DNA of 64,000 bases from Steinernema hermaphroditum (taxonomy: Eukaryota > Nematoda > Chromadorea > Rhabditida > Steinernematidae). The notes beneath the pieces are model-generated. The model worked only from the letters and a program-made list of their open reading frames with translations. It was not told the DNA's origin and did no database searches. Positions 1 to 12,759 of this stretch are shown piece after piece (positions within the stretch are counted from its first letter, which is position 1; each line of letters opens with the position of its first letter). The translations under genes and the position numbers were made by a program. The stretch is from positions 3,870,012 to 3,934,011 of the forward strand of contig CM059623.1 in NCBI GenBank assembly GCA_030435675.1. The letters run 5' to 3'.

Positions 1-1260
1 TTTTATTATTTTTAGATCACTTTTTCAATTGCTTTGTTGAACTAACTTTATTTCGTTACTAATATCTAAGATGGAGTACCACACACATCGGAATATATTG
101 ATAGAATAAACAGCAATGTCATAACCTACTCAGGGGATCCCGCTGATCTGCCCTTTGATTTGAGGCACAGTTATCACATCGCACATAGCAAATTGCGCAC
201 GATATAATGCTGGGTTTACAAAAATCAGCACCTGAGGACCCGAGCCGAGCCGGTTCGGCTTAATTGGCTCCGAGCTGAACCCAGTCAGGGCCCGGCATAT
301 ACTTGGGAAATTCCGACCGTTCGCGAGGAGCGTTGCGAAGAGAGAAGACGGTGAGAGACAGGGTGAGCCGGTCAGCTCTGCCCACGACATGTCGGAAAAG
401 ATCGAACCTAAAAACCCAGTCTTGATCGCTTCCTTATCAAAAGTTGGCAAATTGGTCATCGGCCGAGAAATTTCCAGTATTTACCACAAATCGCTACCGT
501 TTTTTGTTTGCGTTCCATGTCCGGTATCGTATTCCATGGTTAGCACTGCAAGATGATTCACACGGGTTCGAATCCGACTTGAAGCAATAATTCTTAACAT
601 AATGTTCAGAAGTTTTAGAGGTTTGTTTATCGGCCCTATCTTGTCTCGTAGTGAAAAGGATGGACATGGGTGGTTTTTTTTAGTCCATGCCACTTCAGTA
701 CTACGATCGAATTGCTTTGTGATTGCGCGTCAATGTCATGTCCCTCCGGCATCCTATTCTATGTTTTGTGATTTGCGCGTTTTCTATTTCCTTCGGAATT
801 AATTCAAAGCATCGCATCGCTTAGCTCTAGCTGATGCGCCTCTAATTACGAATCCTTCATTTTCACGATTTCCAGACGTCTGGCCGACATTTACAACCCG
901 TCGCCACCACCGAAAAACGCGCTGTTTTTCGATTAACGTCGTCGTTGTTTATGCGCGTCCGCGACGCATCCTTCTGTCAAGTGTTCTCAACGGTGAAAAG
1001 GTCCAAATTCTTGCGGAGAATCCAATTAATTAACGCGACCGTTCTAATTCGTGTTGAACGGCGGTCAAATATTTGGTATTCAGGCGATCGGGAGATAGAT
1101 CGTTTTTAAAGGTTTGCGATTTAGAGAGAGTGGAAGTTTTCATTACAATTAATTATTTTTTATAATTGTAATAACAATAGATGTAACTTTTTAGGAAGGA
1201 TTCTTTTGTCCGCAACACATTATCAGCTCAGCTATCAGCGCTCAGGTTTCCTGTATTTAG
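1..1260. other. Gene-poor stretch, no gene recognised
   Basis: No frame here shows a recognisable protein or a convincing set of splice sites. A GAGCCG-rich patch near 240-285 resembles similar patches near 55,905-55,935. A B-box-like motif (GGTTCGAATCC) near 563-573 follows GGTTAGCA, but the remainder does not form a tRNA-like unit. Confidence 0.5.
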
Positions 1261-1261
1261 T

Positions 1262-1335
1262 TTCTGTAGTAGAGTGGCTAGCGCGAAAACCTGCAAGCAG
1301 GCTGAAATGTCGGTTCGAATCCTATCCTGTTTGTT
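1262..1335 (+). repeat. Single tRNA-like unit
   Basis: An A-box-like segment (TAGTAGAGTGGCTAGCGCG) is followed 30 nt later by a good B box, GGTTCGAATCC. The T arm has one mismatch and the acceptor stem does not pair, so this is a tRNA-derived repeat or pseudogene and not a working tRNA. A TTTT run follows about 20 nt downstream. Confidence 0.45.
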
Positions 1336-1357
1336 CCAACGTTTTGCAGTACGCCTT

Positions 1358-2049
1358 CGATATGAAAGTCACCAAATGAAGCCTGACAGCTCATCCCAGA
1401 GGGCCTCTACTTAGACACATAACTCGATTACGCCCATAAATAATTGACTCCAAATGCAGTTAGCCTCACCACGCCACGGGCTGCATTCTGAAAAGGTCAA
1501 AATTGGGTTATGCAAAAGAAGATTAGTTTGTGGGAGAGGCGACTAATGGTCTCGCCGAGAGAAAAACTGGAGTGAGGAGATAATTGAGTCGTTTCTCCAC
1601 TCGAGTAGTCTTCTAAAAACAAAAAAAGGAGACAACTGGTCATAGATGATTGATGATATTAGGAAAATAAGTGAATCAAAGAATGTGTCAGGTGTTTATA
1701 TCTATCCGCCACTGATCTCTGGCAGCTTTTTTGTGATATGTCTTGAGAAATTGTGTCTGAGAATTCGTAGGCTCAAGTTTTATGATTTTTGACCAGAGAT
1801 CATAGCCGTGAGACACCCTACAAAGTAGAAAAATCGCTAAAGATGACAAAGAGATAAATAAGAAAATATTTGCTTCCGAGAGGATTCGAACTCGAGTCAA
1901 TCGTTTTGCACTTAACGATACTAACCACTACACCACACGTGTCTCAAATTCTGGAGAACTATGCGCACATGACTCAGTGGCTAACGCTTCAGATTAGGAA
2001 ATGATCGAAGCGGGTTCGATTCCTGTCAAACACATTTTTTTAGTTTTTT
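1358..2049. repeat. Dispersed repeat, copy A (inverted partner at 13,543)
   Basis: About 690 bp reappear as reverse complement at 13,543-14,244, with scattered differences. The common block starts at CGATATGAAAGTCACC and ends in the T-run after the forward tRNA-like unit. The head-to-head tRNA-like pair is therefore part of the repeated unit. No coding frame or target-site duplication was identified. A tRNA-derived short interspersed element is the likeliest class, which is inference. Confidence 0.7.
1871..2034. repeat. Head-to-head tRNA-like pair 1
   Basis: The minus-strand unit (1944 down to 1871) carries GTGGTGTAGTGGTTAG and then GAGTTCGAATCC. The plus-strand unit (about 1962-2034) carries GACTCAGTGGCTAACGC and then GGGTTCGATTCC, and is followed by seven Ts. 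The two 5' ends are about 17 nt apart, separated by a TTCTGGAGAA motif. D arms look plausible, anticodon arms are imperfect and acceptor stems do not pair. Confidence 0.65.
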
Positions 2050-3104
2050 TATCCCTTTCTTGTTCTTTTTAGAATTAGGATAGTTTCATTTCAGAAATTT
2101 ACCTATTCAGCGACGTTCCCACGTTCTGACGATTCGATCTACGAATAGCATAAACGACAAAACAACATCATAACAACCTTCTCTTGTTTCCACGACATTA
2201 AAAAACAATCTCTTCCGCGAAGTCTGACACCACCTGTCGTTTCCTTTGACGTACATCGGCATATTTCTGGCATGTAGAGCCATGAATCGACAGGCAAAAT
2301 CCAACGCAAATGCTTCCCTTGTTACGCACATTCTTCTACTTCCTTTTTCATTTCCTGAATGGCCGATTACCTCTCATCTTAACTCGAAGATGTCTGTGCC
2401 ATTGACGCAGACTGGTAATGCCAGTGAACCACTAATCAATTAAGTGGGCATCTTATCCATTCCTTATCTTTCTTATTACGTAAAACGAGGATTACTGGCA
2501 GAATATATTAGTTGATCGTCGGAAACTTCATTCACTCGCGACCAATTGGAAGTATCGCTTTTAGCAGGAGAACTCGTTTTTTGTTCTGTTCATCATTGTG
2601 GCATGAAGCGATCATTACACTTTTAGTGTTATTTTGAAGTCCTTTCCCATCTCGCTTGATTCCGATCTGGGAGCACTCGGTGCGCACGTAGAAAGGACAA
2701 AAGATCTGGTTCTGTTGTTTAATGAGCGCAAGTTAAGCTGAAACAACAATTACACTCAGTTAGTCCATGGTCATAAACCATGTAAACTGCAAAGGTATTA
2801 TACCAAATCTATGCTGTTTTTTTAATTTGATTTCACAAAATCAATGTTTTTTTTGCATTTACTATGCTACATCCAGGGTCCAAATCCAGATCTTTTCCAA
2901 ATCACACTTACCGTAATACCCAGATCTATGAAACAAGTCTACAAGGCAGTTCCGTCCGCCTCCGGTCGGGTTGAAATGATGCGGGCTTGTGTGCCAATAG
3001 CGTAAATCACGTTTTCACTAAATAAATTTTAAAGTACGAGCATCCAGACTCGTTAAAAGTAACGGTTGACATAAGTGTAGGCCACTTGTTCAACAAAGGC
3101 CGAA
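2050..3104. other. No gene seen
   Basis: Only short overlapping frames on both strands occur here, with no homology I recognise and no repeat that I can place. Confidence 0.4.
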
Positions 3105-3178
3105 CATGGTAGTAGGGTGCAGTGGTAAGGTTTTAAGTTTGCAAACTTTAGGTCGCAGGTTCGACACCTAGTGTGAGG
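3105..3178 (+). repeat. Single tRNA-like unit
   Basis: The segment GGGTGCAGTGGTAAGG looks like a D arm with A box. It is followed by a hairpin around TTTGCAAAC, a B box (GGTTCGACACC) and a TTTTTT run. No divergent partner is visible upstream. It is probably a solitary or half-eroded member of the same family. Confidence 0.5.
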
Positions 3179-3987
3179 TTTCTTTTTTCTTTCATAGTTC
3201 TTGTATTTTTTAAATTTTCTTGCTTTTGCACCCGACGTTACGCCTGAAAACTGACAAAATATAATGCATGTTCAGCACCGCTGTGTGTGATGCTCATTCA
3301 CTAATGGATTTGTGATTTGTGAATAAAACCCCTCTGCCTTCTAATTGAGCAGGTTGAACTCAAGCGATGTGCAATGTCTCAAGATCCATCCCTTAACCTA
3401 ACCCTTAACTGATAGGTAGCCTAGCTGAATACTTAGATCCTTACCCAGTATTCCCACTCAATTACCCTCACAAATATTTCGCTTGTTTCTCGTAAATCTA
3501 CTTGAGCGACATGCGGATGTTGACATTAGAGAATATCGCGTTATGTCATGTCGCTTCGCGGAAACAGAGGAAAACATTACGGAAATGTATTCTCTGAAAT
3601 TTCCAAAAACATGACGTCTGCGCGGAGATCGTGTTGCGCTTTCCTTGTTTTTTCGCCTTCGGACAAGTGATTCATCTTGACAGCAGCGACAACGTATCCT
3701 GCTCTGACGCTTTGAAATATGAGAAGTGTACGAAAACTCATGTAATTCGTCTCGTCTGTATTTCTCAGTTTTGCAAATGGCGAATGTTCGGCGTTCATTT
3801 CAAATGCTGCTAATTTATATCGGTCTTTTGATTGCGGATTGTGTCAAGTTGAGGGTAAGCCTTTTTTGATATTTCTGTCCGCGAAGAAATTGCTATATTA
3901 ATAGAGAATCAGAAACTATTGGCTAGTGTGATACAATAAGTGATGTCGATGGCTAGCTGTGGATGCTATTTCTACCTTGAGAGGAGG
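3179..3987. other. No gene seen
   Basis: Two short frames overlap on opposite strands near 3,577-3,813. Neither resembles a known protein, and no convincing splice structure connects them to anything else. Confidence 0.4.
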
Positions 3988-4951
3988 GTATCTTTTAGGG
4001 TTGGCACTTCGCGTCGAGTCGAGTCGAGTCGAGTTCGAGTCGCCTTTTTCGACTCGACTCGACTCGACTCGGTGACTCGGCCAAGTCCGACTCGACTCGA
4101 CTCGGTGACTCGGCCAAGTCCGACTCGACTCGACTCGACTCGGCGACTCGGCCCTTCACGACTCGGCTCGACTCGACTCGACTCGGCGAAGTCCGACTCG
4201 ACTGAAAGCGACCTTTCGAAATTCACAGGAGCGCTCAGTCACAGCGTGCTGAGACCCACAATTCGATCGCGGCATGCGAGCGCCATTGAAACTGTTGTGC
4301 GTACCGTAATACGGTTACTTGGCAATCAGGGTGATCTGTTCGAAACTACCGTCTCACATTTCTGATTACTTCTAGTGAAGCGGTTTCAGAGGGATTTTGC
4401 TTACTGTTTCTTCGTCCCGTTATGCAAATTGATTCGAGACTCGGGGTCTGGCTGTGTCTAGCTCATGGATTAGTACGGTTGAGCTAGACCTGTGGTTGCG
4501 TTCTATCTAAGTATCGGAAAAGGCAGGTCTGATCCATGGCTATTCTGTCAGCATTTCTACCTAGTTGGTTGAATAGCCGCTGGATGGCCATGGCCATGAA
4601 TTAGACTGCATCTGTCATGGCCATGGCCGATGCATTCTCGACACACAGGCCATTAAATCAAACACCATGGCATTGAAAGCGAAGAGCAAACGTACGAAAT
4701 ATTCGCTTTTTCAATACGATAGTTCAAAATTCTGAGTCCCGCCGCGCTATGATTGATCACTTTTATGGAGTTAAAAAATGTCTCGGTGACTCGACTCGAA
4801 AAATCCGACTCGACTCGGTGACTCGACTCGACTCGACTCGGAAAGTCCGACTCGACTCGACTCGACTCGGCGACTCGGCCGATCACGACTCGACTCGACT
4901 CGACTCGGTGACTCGGCGTTTTCTGACTCGAATGCCAACCCTAGTATCTTT
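3988..4951. mobile_element. hAT-like non-autonomous element with CGAGT satellite ends
   Basis: The element proper is 3996-4943 (948 bp). Its ends are inverted, TAGGGTTGGC on the left and GCCAACCCTA on the right. It is flanked by a perfect 8-bp duplication GTATCTTT at 3988-3995 and 4944-4951. Just inside each end is an array of GACTCGACTCG-type repeats (4,012-4,205 and 4,785-4,935) in mirror orientation. There is no transposase; the frames of 77-141 aa are translations of the satellite. The 8-bp duplication fits hAT elements. Confidence 0.85.
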
Positions 4952-5039
4952 TCCAAAATGGTGTTTTTAGTGATCACTCTACATGTTCTGAGAAGATCGT
5001 TGAATGTAAACATACTTGGTTAGGGGCCATCCTTGTCCT

Positions 5040-5955
5040 GAAGTGACGAACGACCGATTTTAATTTTTCATGAAATTCACGAAAATCTCTTTATGACAGC
5101 ATTACTCAGCAAACCGAATTGCCCTGATTAAGTAGCCTAATCGTCGTAGAGGGGAAGTGTGCTGCAAATCCCCAATTATTGGGCCCGATTAGAATCATAA
5201 GTGCCTTACCATGCCCTCAGGGGCTCGTGGACTTCTTCGCTTGCTGATTGGCTCACTTACCACATTCAATCTCTTCGTGAGAAATGTAGTTGTAGTCCTG
5301 TGGAAATACGATTGTTTCTCTTTTTCATAATAGCTTTTGAAAGCACTTTGTAATTAAAAAACGTGGACTAGCTGCGAGTTAAGGAGTCAATCGGGGACTA
5401 GTGCATGCCTGAGACAAAGAGCAATTAGAGCTGAGAGGTGGAAGTTCTCGTGGAGGTACGAACTTAAGAAAACAACTGTGTTTACGTGCCACAAGGCAAC
5501 GATCGGGATTTTGAAGAGGTGGGGATCGGAATATCTGCACGTTTACTATTAGGTAAGAAGATAACACGACATTCAGGAAAAGTGCTTTTTCGTTGTTTTC
5601 CTCCATCGGTTGCAAAATAAAGAACCAAAAACCTGTACTTTGTGGAAAGAAGAATCGCCAATCGCGAATCGCCTACGATCATTGAAGCCTTCATAGCTTA
5701 GGATATCTTTGTGGATTTTTGGGTGAATAATGTACAAATGAAACTCATGCAAATCCATCCTTGCGTCCCTGGATATCCTTACATTTTTGGGAACAGGAAT
5801 CCTAGACTTTCCATCTGGTCCAAGTCGCGCACTCATTACGATCAGACGAAGCCGGAAACACCTAAGTTGTTTACGACATCGTGCTTCGAGTTCTTGAGAG
5901 ATTAGTCATTTAATTAAGTGAATTCTGCACTCCAGAAATGAGAATCGAGAAACAT
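5040..5955. repeat. Left arm of a 0.9-kb inverted repeat pair
   Basis: This block matches the reverse complement of about 8,733-9,695. For example, the stretch from TTAATTAAGTGAATTCTGC (near 5,912) back to CGAAAATCTC (near 5,080) is recovered in reverse near 8,757-9,680. Divergence is low, with a few indels; the right arm carries about 80 extra bp near 9,015-9,095. Parallel frames in both arms look degenerate. They are probably two insertions of one repeat in opposite orientation. Confidence 0.65.
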
Positions 5956-7500
5956 CTTCTTTCTAGATTTTCTGTTGTGGTGCCTGCGGGTGGAAAGAGT
6001 GTTTAAAACAGGAAGTTGATTAAGTTGTTTACATCCGTTTTCTGCAGCCCACGGATTAGTCATCATTCTGTTGAACAGGGCTTCATTACGACTTTCGTAC
6101 TAGAGTACACAGAATAGACTTTTTCTATTTCAGATCCACCGAACACAAAGCGTAATAATCATTTCAGAAGTAACCACAACTCGGGATGATAACCATAAGA
6201 GAAATAATCTCTTGAGAGAGCTTGTCCTCGGTCAATGAGAACCCAAACAAAAATCTTTTGTCACCACAAGTGTCGTCAGAACTCCATTCAACCACGTTAG
6301 CATAGATCACAAAGTAGTGGATCAATGATTTATTGCTAGGTGCAATTTTGATATTCCAATAAGAAAGCTCATAGTTAAGGACACTTATCAACACCCTGAA
6401 TTCTTAACTCTTTTGGACTGCGCAGCTAGTGAGTTACAGCACGAATCCGGCTTAAGAGACCGAGTCGAGATTCCAGCATTTTACCACCTTCTTCTGTAGA
6501 CTTTGTACAAAACCAGCGACCACGACCAAACAAGCTTCGCATGAATTTTTCTCTTTGGTCTTATGATTTGATCTCTCTGGCTCGCGTATCCTTTCTGAGA
6601 TCAAGTACAGGCGAGTAGGCAGAGTAATAAAACCTCGACAGTTGTTTTCTGTGTAAGTTGTTTCTGAGAGTGTTTGTTAACTTGTAACCTATCACATCAC
6701 CTACAATAAGCTTGTTTTCCTGTATATTGCGCGGCAAATACACTGAACAAAGCATCTCGAAAAGAATCCAAAGATTGGGTAAATATGAAACCTGTAAGTT
6801 GTAAACATGTCCAACAAGCGGCTAATTAGGCTCTCAGCGTCAGGATTTCTTCGCAGACGCTGAAGCTGTGCGGCTGGACTTCTAGTCACTTTGGATACTA
6901 TGTCATTAGCATAATTCAGTGTTTGCGTGACAATAGCCTATCCCCTTCGAATCCTCTTCGAAATCCTATACCCTGCTTGCGTGGTCAACGTGTTTTCCCC
7001 ATCGGCCTTTGTGGTCTGTTTGTCTAATCGCCTTAATCGTGGCCTGAGGCTTCCTGCACCATTTCATCATTAAAAGCATCGATCCTCGGCAATCCGCTCC
7101 CGGAGTCCAAGTTCGATCTTCTCACGTGCCGGCTAAGCCTCAGGACTCAGTCACTAAGGGTAAACAACCATCTTAGGGGCATCTCACATTCTTGTTTGCC
7201 AGTGGAGCGTCCACTCTTCTTCATATTTTTTTGGGACGAGATGCATATGCCTAGCGACGGCTTATATCATGGACTCTTGGCTATATTCTCGCAAACCGGA
7301 TGGAATTTAGATGCCAAGTTGGGCGCATACTTGAGAGCGATTGCATTCATCCGATACCTAAATGTCAACTAGAGTTTATAATAGCTCATTCGCTGATTTT
7401 GCCCGATTTGATCCGCCCACAATCGCACGCCAGATAATGTGCGATTGTGCAATCTAGCACAATAAAAAAAAATAAATAAACGCAAAAGTGAAAAAAATTT
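5956..7500. other. Spacer inside the inverted repeat, no gene seen
   Basis: Only short frames occur. A weak B-box-like GAGTCGAGATTCC near 6,462 has no supporting A box. Confidence 0.4.
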
Positions 7501-7506
7501 TGTTCT

Positions 7507-7663
7507 TGCGAGTGGATTCGAACCAGCGTGGATCGTTTATCAGTGTACACTGCTAGCCACTCAACCATCACGACATCAGTCAAAAACGTTATGTACCGAT
7601 GCTTTACTGGATAGCACTGTAGACTGTAAACTACCGCCTCGGGTTCGATACCATCCGCTAGCT
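7507..7663. repeat. Head-to-head tRNA-like pair 2
   Basis: The minus unit (7579-7507) has GATGGTTGAGTGGCTAGCAG, then AAACGATC, then GGTTCGAATCC, and a seven-T run beyond its 3' end. The plus unit (about 7593-7663) has GCTTTACTGGATAGCAC and GGTTCGATACC, followed by TTTTT. The 5' ends are about 14 nt apart. Confidence 0.6.
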
Positions 7664-8732
7664 AAATTTTTATTTTGTGTATGCTAGGCTTTGTATACAT
7701 TTTTAAATTAAATATTTTGATAAAATTTGACCATTACCCAACAAAAGCACCATTTTCGCTTCAACAAATTAAAAATTACGATTATTTCCTGATTAGAGGG
7801 ATGTGGATGTATGGTTGATGCATTTGAGCACATGTATTTTACAACGCCCTCGACATCTGGTTTACCGGAAACTGCTAATTAGCCAAATGTGTATTCAATA
7901 TTCGCTGTTCTATCGCGTTCGCGGCGTTTTTGTCTCTCCACTGACCAAGAACAATTGGCCGATTTCAGGAACGTTCGAATTTCGAATTTTGCAACGAGAC
8001 CCTTTCTTCTCACGGGTGTTTCCTCCTGCACGGATCGATGACGGGTTTGCTCCTGTGTATGTGTGCTTTGGTAACCCGTCGTGTTCAAGTACTGAAAGTA
8101 AAAGCTCCAATTGGGAGTTAGACTTGATGTTGATGAAACATTACCTTTTTTATGGTAAATTTCCAAGTTCAGCTGACTGTACTTATTTCATGAAATATAT
8201 TTCTAAGAATAAAGAACAAAAAACAAGGGTTCCCCTGAGTAATCATAAACAACCTGTTTTCAGTTGTGGCCATTTTGCCCTTCTGAAAATCGAATCTGTT
8301 ACGTAACATTTTGTCTTTGTTGCCCAAGTTAAAGCGCGAATTTATTCAGTTTGTGGAGAACTTCTAGAGTGCCCAAAAATCACAAGAAGCAGGAATCACA
8401 GAATTCAGCAGAAAAGAAAAAAAAATCAAATTGCTTTTATTTGTTTACAGCATTGTAGCTTCATTCTTCCAAATTGGAGTGTAGGCCAAAGAGCATGAAT
8501 CTGTTTTTCAATAGCTTGAGCAATTTTGATAGGATGCAAAGTAAATAAGTGTTTACATTTGGCATTTCTCGTGGGCAACAATTGCCTGATGAAATTTGTC
8601 GATGTAAACAATACCCACTTCCGTTTACAGGCAAGGGAAATAATCCTTAACCTTTGGACAATGTTTTATACATTCAGCATTAAGTTGAAGCAAACCAATT
8701 GAACGTGAAATGTTTCGGAATCCACATATTTC
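7664..8732. other. Unassigned; one 167-codon open frame
   Basis: A + frame at 7,803-8,306 encodes 167 residues without recognisable motifs, membrane segment or neighbours. It may be chance. No other coding signal is seen in this stretch. Confidence 0.3.
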
Positions 8733-9695
8733 TCGACTTCTACTTCTGGAGGGCAGAATTCACTTAATTAAATGACTAATCTCTCAAGAACTCGAAGGAC
8801 AATGTCGTAAACAACTTAGGGTGTTTCCGGCTTCGTCTGATCGTAATGAGTGCGCGACTTGGACCAGATGGAAAGTCTAGGATTCCTGTTCCCAAAAATG
8901 TAAGGATATCCAGGGACGCAAGGATGGATTTGCATGAGTTTCATTTGTACATTATTCACCCAAAAATCCACAATGATATCCTAAGCTATGAAGGCTTCAA
9001 TGATCGTAGGTGCTTTTGCCCCACATGACCTTTCTGGTTCCTTTATCGTGAAAAAACATGCATGCGGAAGAGATTTATTTTTGGAAAAAAGCGATTTTTC
9101 TTTCCACAAAGTGCAGGTTTTTGGTCTTTTATTTTGCAACCGATGGAGGAAAACAACGAAAAAGCACTTTTCCTGAATGTCGCATCATCTTCTTACCTAA
9201 TAGTAAACGTGCAGATATTCCGATCCCCACCTCTTCAAGAGCCCGATTGTTGCTTTGTGGCACGTAAACACAGTTGTTTTCCGAAGTTCGTACCTCCACA
9301 AGAACTTCCACCTCTCAACTCTAATTGCTCTTTGTCTCAGGCATGTACTAGTCCCCGATTGACTCCTTAACGCGCAATTAGTCCACGTTTTTTAATTACA
9401 AAGTGCTTTCAAAAGTTATTATGAAAAAGAGAAACAGTCGTATTTCCACAGGACTACAACTACATTTCTCACGAAGAGATTGAATGCGATAAGTGAGCCA
9501 ATCAGCAAGCGAAGAAGTTCACGATCCCCTGAGGGCATGGTCAAGCACTTATGATTCTAATCGGGTCCAATAATTGGAGATTTGCAGTGCACTTCCCCCG
9601 AGGATTACGAGGATTAAGTTACTTAATCAGTTTGGTAATTCGGTTTGATGAGTAATACTCTCATAAGGAGATTTTCCTGAAAATCGGTCATTCGG
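8733..9695. repeat. Right arm of the 0.9-kb inverted repeat pair
   Basis: Reverse-complement partner of 5,040-5,955. It has an additional insertion near 9,015-9,095 that is absent from the left arm. A frame beginning at 8,846 translates to the same peptide as the minus frame of the left arm for about 50 residues, then diverges at the indel. I read this as repeat sequence and not as a gene. Confidence 0.65.
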
Positions 9696-10212
9696 ATAGC
9701 CCCTCACAAAGTGCGTCTCCATTTTTACAGCACAGCGGTGTTTTGAGTGCACTTAGGCCACCTGTCCAACTGCTACGTCAGCGCTTCTTTTAGACCCTAC
9801 GTCAGCATTGTTTACCAAAGCCGTTTCTGCAAATCCATCAAAATAGCGTTCGAAGCTTCCCGAAATCTAGGGATGTTAATCGCGCAATGCTAATGGCCCT
9901 GCATTGCCTCGACGACCACAGATTAGCGATATCGCCTAGGCGACCCGTTCTGATTTTGCGATCTAATGGCTTTTGGGGGCTGCTCCATGCTGTCGGCGAT
10001 ATGGAATATGGACATTGGGTCGTTTGGCGTTTGTAGTGTTGCGTGACTTTTGAAAAGTAAAAAAAAACGAAATTTTGAATAAAAAATAGAACTACGATTA
10101 TTAATCAACATTGGCGTAATTTGCTTACGCAAACCACGGTTTTCTGCTTTATTGTTAGTTCAAATTCTCTAGAAATAACTAAGAAAAATATCAGCAATAA
10201 TAAAAAAATTAT
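9696..10212. other. No gene seen
   Basis: Short frames only. There are no recognisable domains or repeats. Confidence 0.4.
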
Positions 10213-10378
10213 GTGCATGGCAAGAATCGAACTCGCATCAATTGCGTGATAATCTAAAGCCTTAACCACTGCGCCACCAGCGCCCATTACTACCGAATTT
10301 GAGAGACTGACGGTGGTACAGTGGATAGCACGGCAAAACTGGAAAGCAGTCGACTCGGGTTCGAACCCCACCAGAGCC
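10213..10378. repeat. Head-to-head tRNA-like pair 3
   Basis: The minus unit (10285-10213) has GGTGGCGCAGTGGTTAAGGC and GAGTTCGATTC, followed on its strand by a seven-T run. The plus unit (about 10305-10378) has GGTGGTACAGTGGATAGCAC and a perfect B box GGGTTCGAACCCC, with TTTTT after. 5' ends are about 20 nt apart. The acceptor stems are not complementary, so I do not call functional tRNAs. Confidence 0.65.
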
Positions 10379-12759
10379 AAACATTTCCATTTTTACCCAA
10401 ACGCTTTTCGTCATTTTTTTACGAGTTTTACCCTACTACAGTAATTATATCCAAGCTAAAAGAAGTAAACTGACTTCAGTTCCAAACAACTTGATGTTAC
10501 AAATGTGGATTTTTGTGTGAAACACAATGATTTCACAAAAAAACTTAAATGATATCGTCGTGTGTAATGCATCCCCGTACATGTGCTTTGCTCATATCTG
10601 CTCATTATCCTGTATGCACATGAAATGTGACACAAAGCAACCCCGTTAGCCCTAATTTGAATAATGAGGGTACTGTGTTCATTTCTGTTTGTTTTTCAGC
10701 GCTCTCAACACAAAGGAGGAAGCCTCAGCTAGAAGGCGAGGAAGAACTAATTATGTACATTTCCGTCTCTGAACATCATTCAGCGCTACTTCCGCTTTTG
10801 TCCCTTCAGTTACTCATGTGCAAAAAGAGACACAAACAACTTCCGGGTGTTACAAGGGCTGAGGAGGAAAGGGTGCCAAATGATGTCATTTGCCCCCAGA
10901 TGACTGGGTTACTCTCTACTTAATGGCATGTTTACGCTTTTATCTGGCATACTCGTAATCTCCAGCTATTTCGCATAATTACAGCCATAATGGAAACGCA
11001 TAATCTTTGTTGATATGGATAGCGAAATGCAATTTTTGGCTTTGGTAATCAGCTACTGGGACTTAATCCAATACAAGCACTAGGCACTAATCCGAACCTA
11101 ATCCAAGCGACGAATACTCAATGGCGTCGACGGCCAGCCCTATGTTTTCTCTGGCTCTCTCACACCGCGGCTCCCAAGCGGTCAAACATGTGTACATGTA
11201 ATAAAAGCACCTGCCATAGCACCTGCATTGCAGCGGTCCGGAGGTCGCGGGTTATCATAGCGTACGCTCCATATGGTAATCTCTATGCTGCTTAACTCAC
11301 AAAATGAAAACCCTAAAAACGCCAGCCTTAGCCCGCGATCGCCCACTTGACCGTTCTGTTTTTGTTTCGGCCGACTGGTCCTTCCATGTTGGTTAGTTTT
11401 CAATTACTACTTGACCCTAGCTAAATCTGATTTTGCATGAGTGTTGTGGTCTTTCATTTATATCCCCAGTGATCGGGTCGTCCGTTCAGAAATGTTGAGT
11501 GATCAGTCGTTCTAGGTCTTTCGTGTTACCCGATCGCCCAGGCTAACTAAAGGCCTGGAACACCAGGGGGCCGTAGTTCTATGATCCTTATCAAGAAGCT
11601 CTTCACCGCCGAAGATGCATTGGAACTCTGTCAACCAGAATCAGACCCTTCGCCGCTTCCATGCCTGCGCATAATGATATATGCGTAGCCTACTGAATTG
11701 GCCATGATCAGCTTGATCTCATAAAATGCCATCTACTTTAGTTTACGAGAATGGCCAATACACGGCTGAGCACCTTCCATGAAAGGCTTTCAAAATTGCG
11801 ACTTATTCCAGCTCAGAATGCCGCTCATATTAACCAGGTTAGGTCGTGAGCTGTAAGGAGACCATTAGGTCGATCACCTTTTTGTTCTCCACAAATTACT
11901 TCGTAAACGACATTTTGTGTCGGCGTGGGCTGAATTCGTTCACCAGACCATGGAAAACTTCCAATTTATTCACCGCAGACAGTAGACAAATCCTTGTGTC
12001 GCATTTTTCCCATTCCTTTGTTTTTCGACCGATAACTCGACTACGCACCTAACGACTACAAAGGCGTAACGCAGGTGGTGTACCCACAAGTTGGTGGTTT
12101 CATTGTCTGGGATAACTATCGGTGACTAAAGCGTCAAAACCTGGGGTAAAGAATTCAACCAAATACAATTAAGGAGTTTGCAGAAAACAGGAGAAAATGT
12201 TCGATTGAATGAACACCATTTTTTGATGAACAGCTCTTAGTCACGCGAATGCTCCTTTGTGGAGAAGGGACACGGAAAAACAATTCACGACCTCCTTTTT
12301 GGTGTTTGTAGATCTTAGGCCATGCTCTTTTCCCTTGTTTTCAGTTCTATTAAAAGTAATAAGTTAAGCAGCAAACGGATTATCCCGTAATATAAACGGA
12401 TCAATTACCCAAAATCTGCCTAATTATCCGTCCTTTTAAGCATTTTACATGCTAATGAACCAGTTGATTTATCCTTCTATTTGTTGACAACAGTAAGTTT
12501 CTCTAAGGTCAAGTATCTCGCAATGCATATGCTATGTCCCACCACGTAGTTTGTGCACACTTATTAAAAGTCAGACGGTGAAGTAAAAGCACAGCTGTTG
12601 AAAGGGGGTGACCAAGTTATAAAGTGCACTTAATTTCAGCAAGTGCCTGACATTTGCACTGAACTGCACGGTTCAGTTATAGCGGGAAACGCTTTTTTCT
12701 TCCTTTCACCAAATTTTTCCTCACAGAGAAATATAAAGTGGAGCGATTCAAATCCACTG
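10379..12759. other. Long stretch with no gene seen
   Basis: Frames of 68-98 codons occur on both strands (for example 10,627-10,923 and 11,182-11,403). None has motifs, and splice-like signals do not join them into a longer frame. Confidence 0.4.

Noticed and set aside
3940..4365. 141-codon + frame and overlapping 84-codon - frame with Ser/Arg/Leu/Asp repeats
   Set aside because: Translations of the CGAGT satellite inside a hAT-like element. Both strands are open only because of the repeat period.
10213..10378. Functional tRNA genes in the divergent pairs
   Set aside because: A and B boxes are good, but acceptor stems do not pair and anticodon arms are irregular in the units I folded by eye; called tRNA-like repeats instead.
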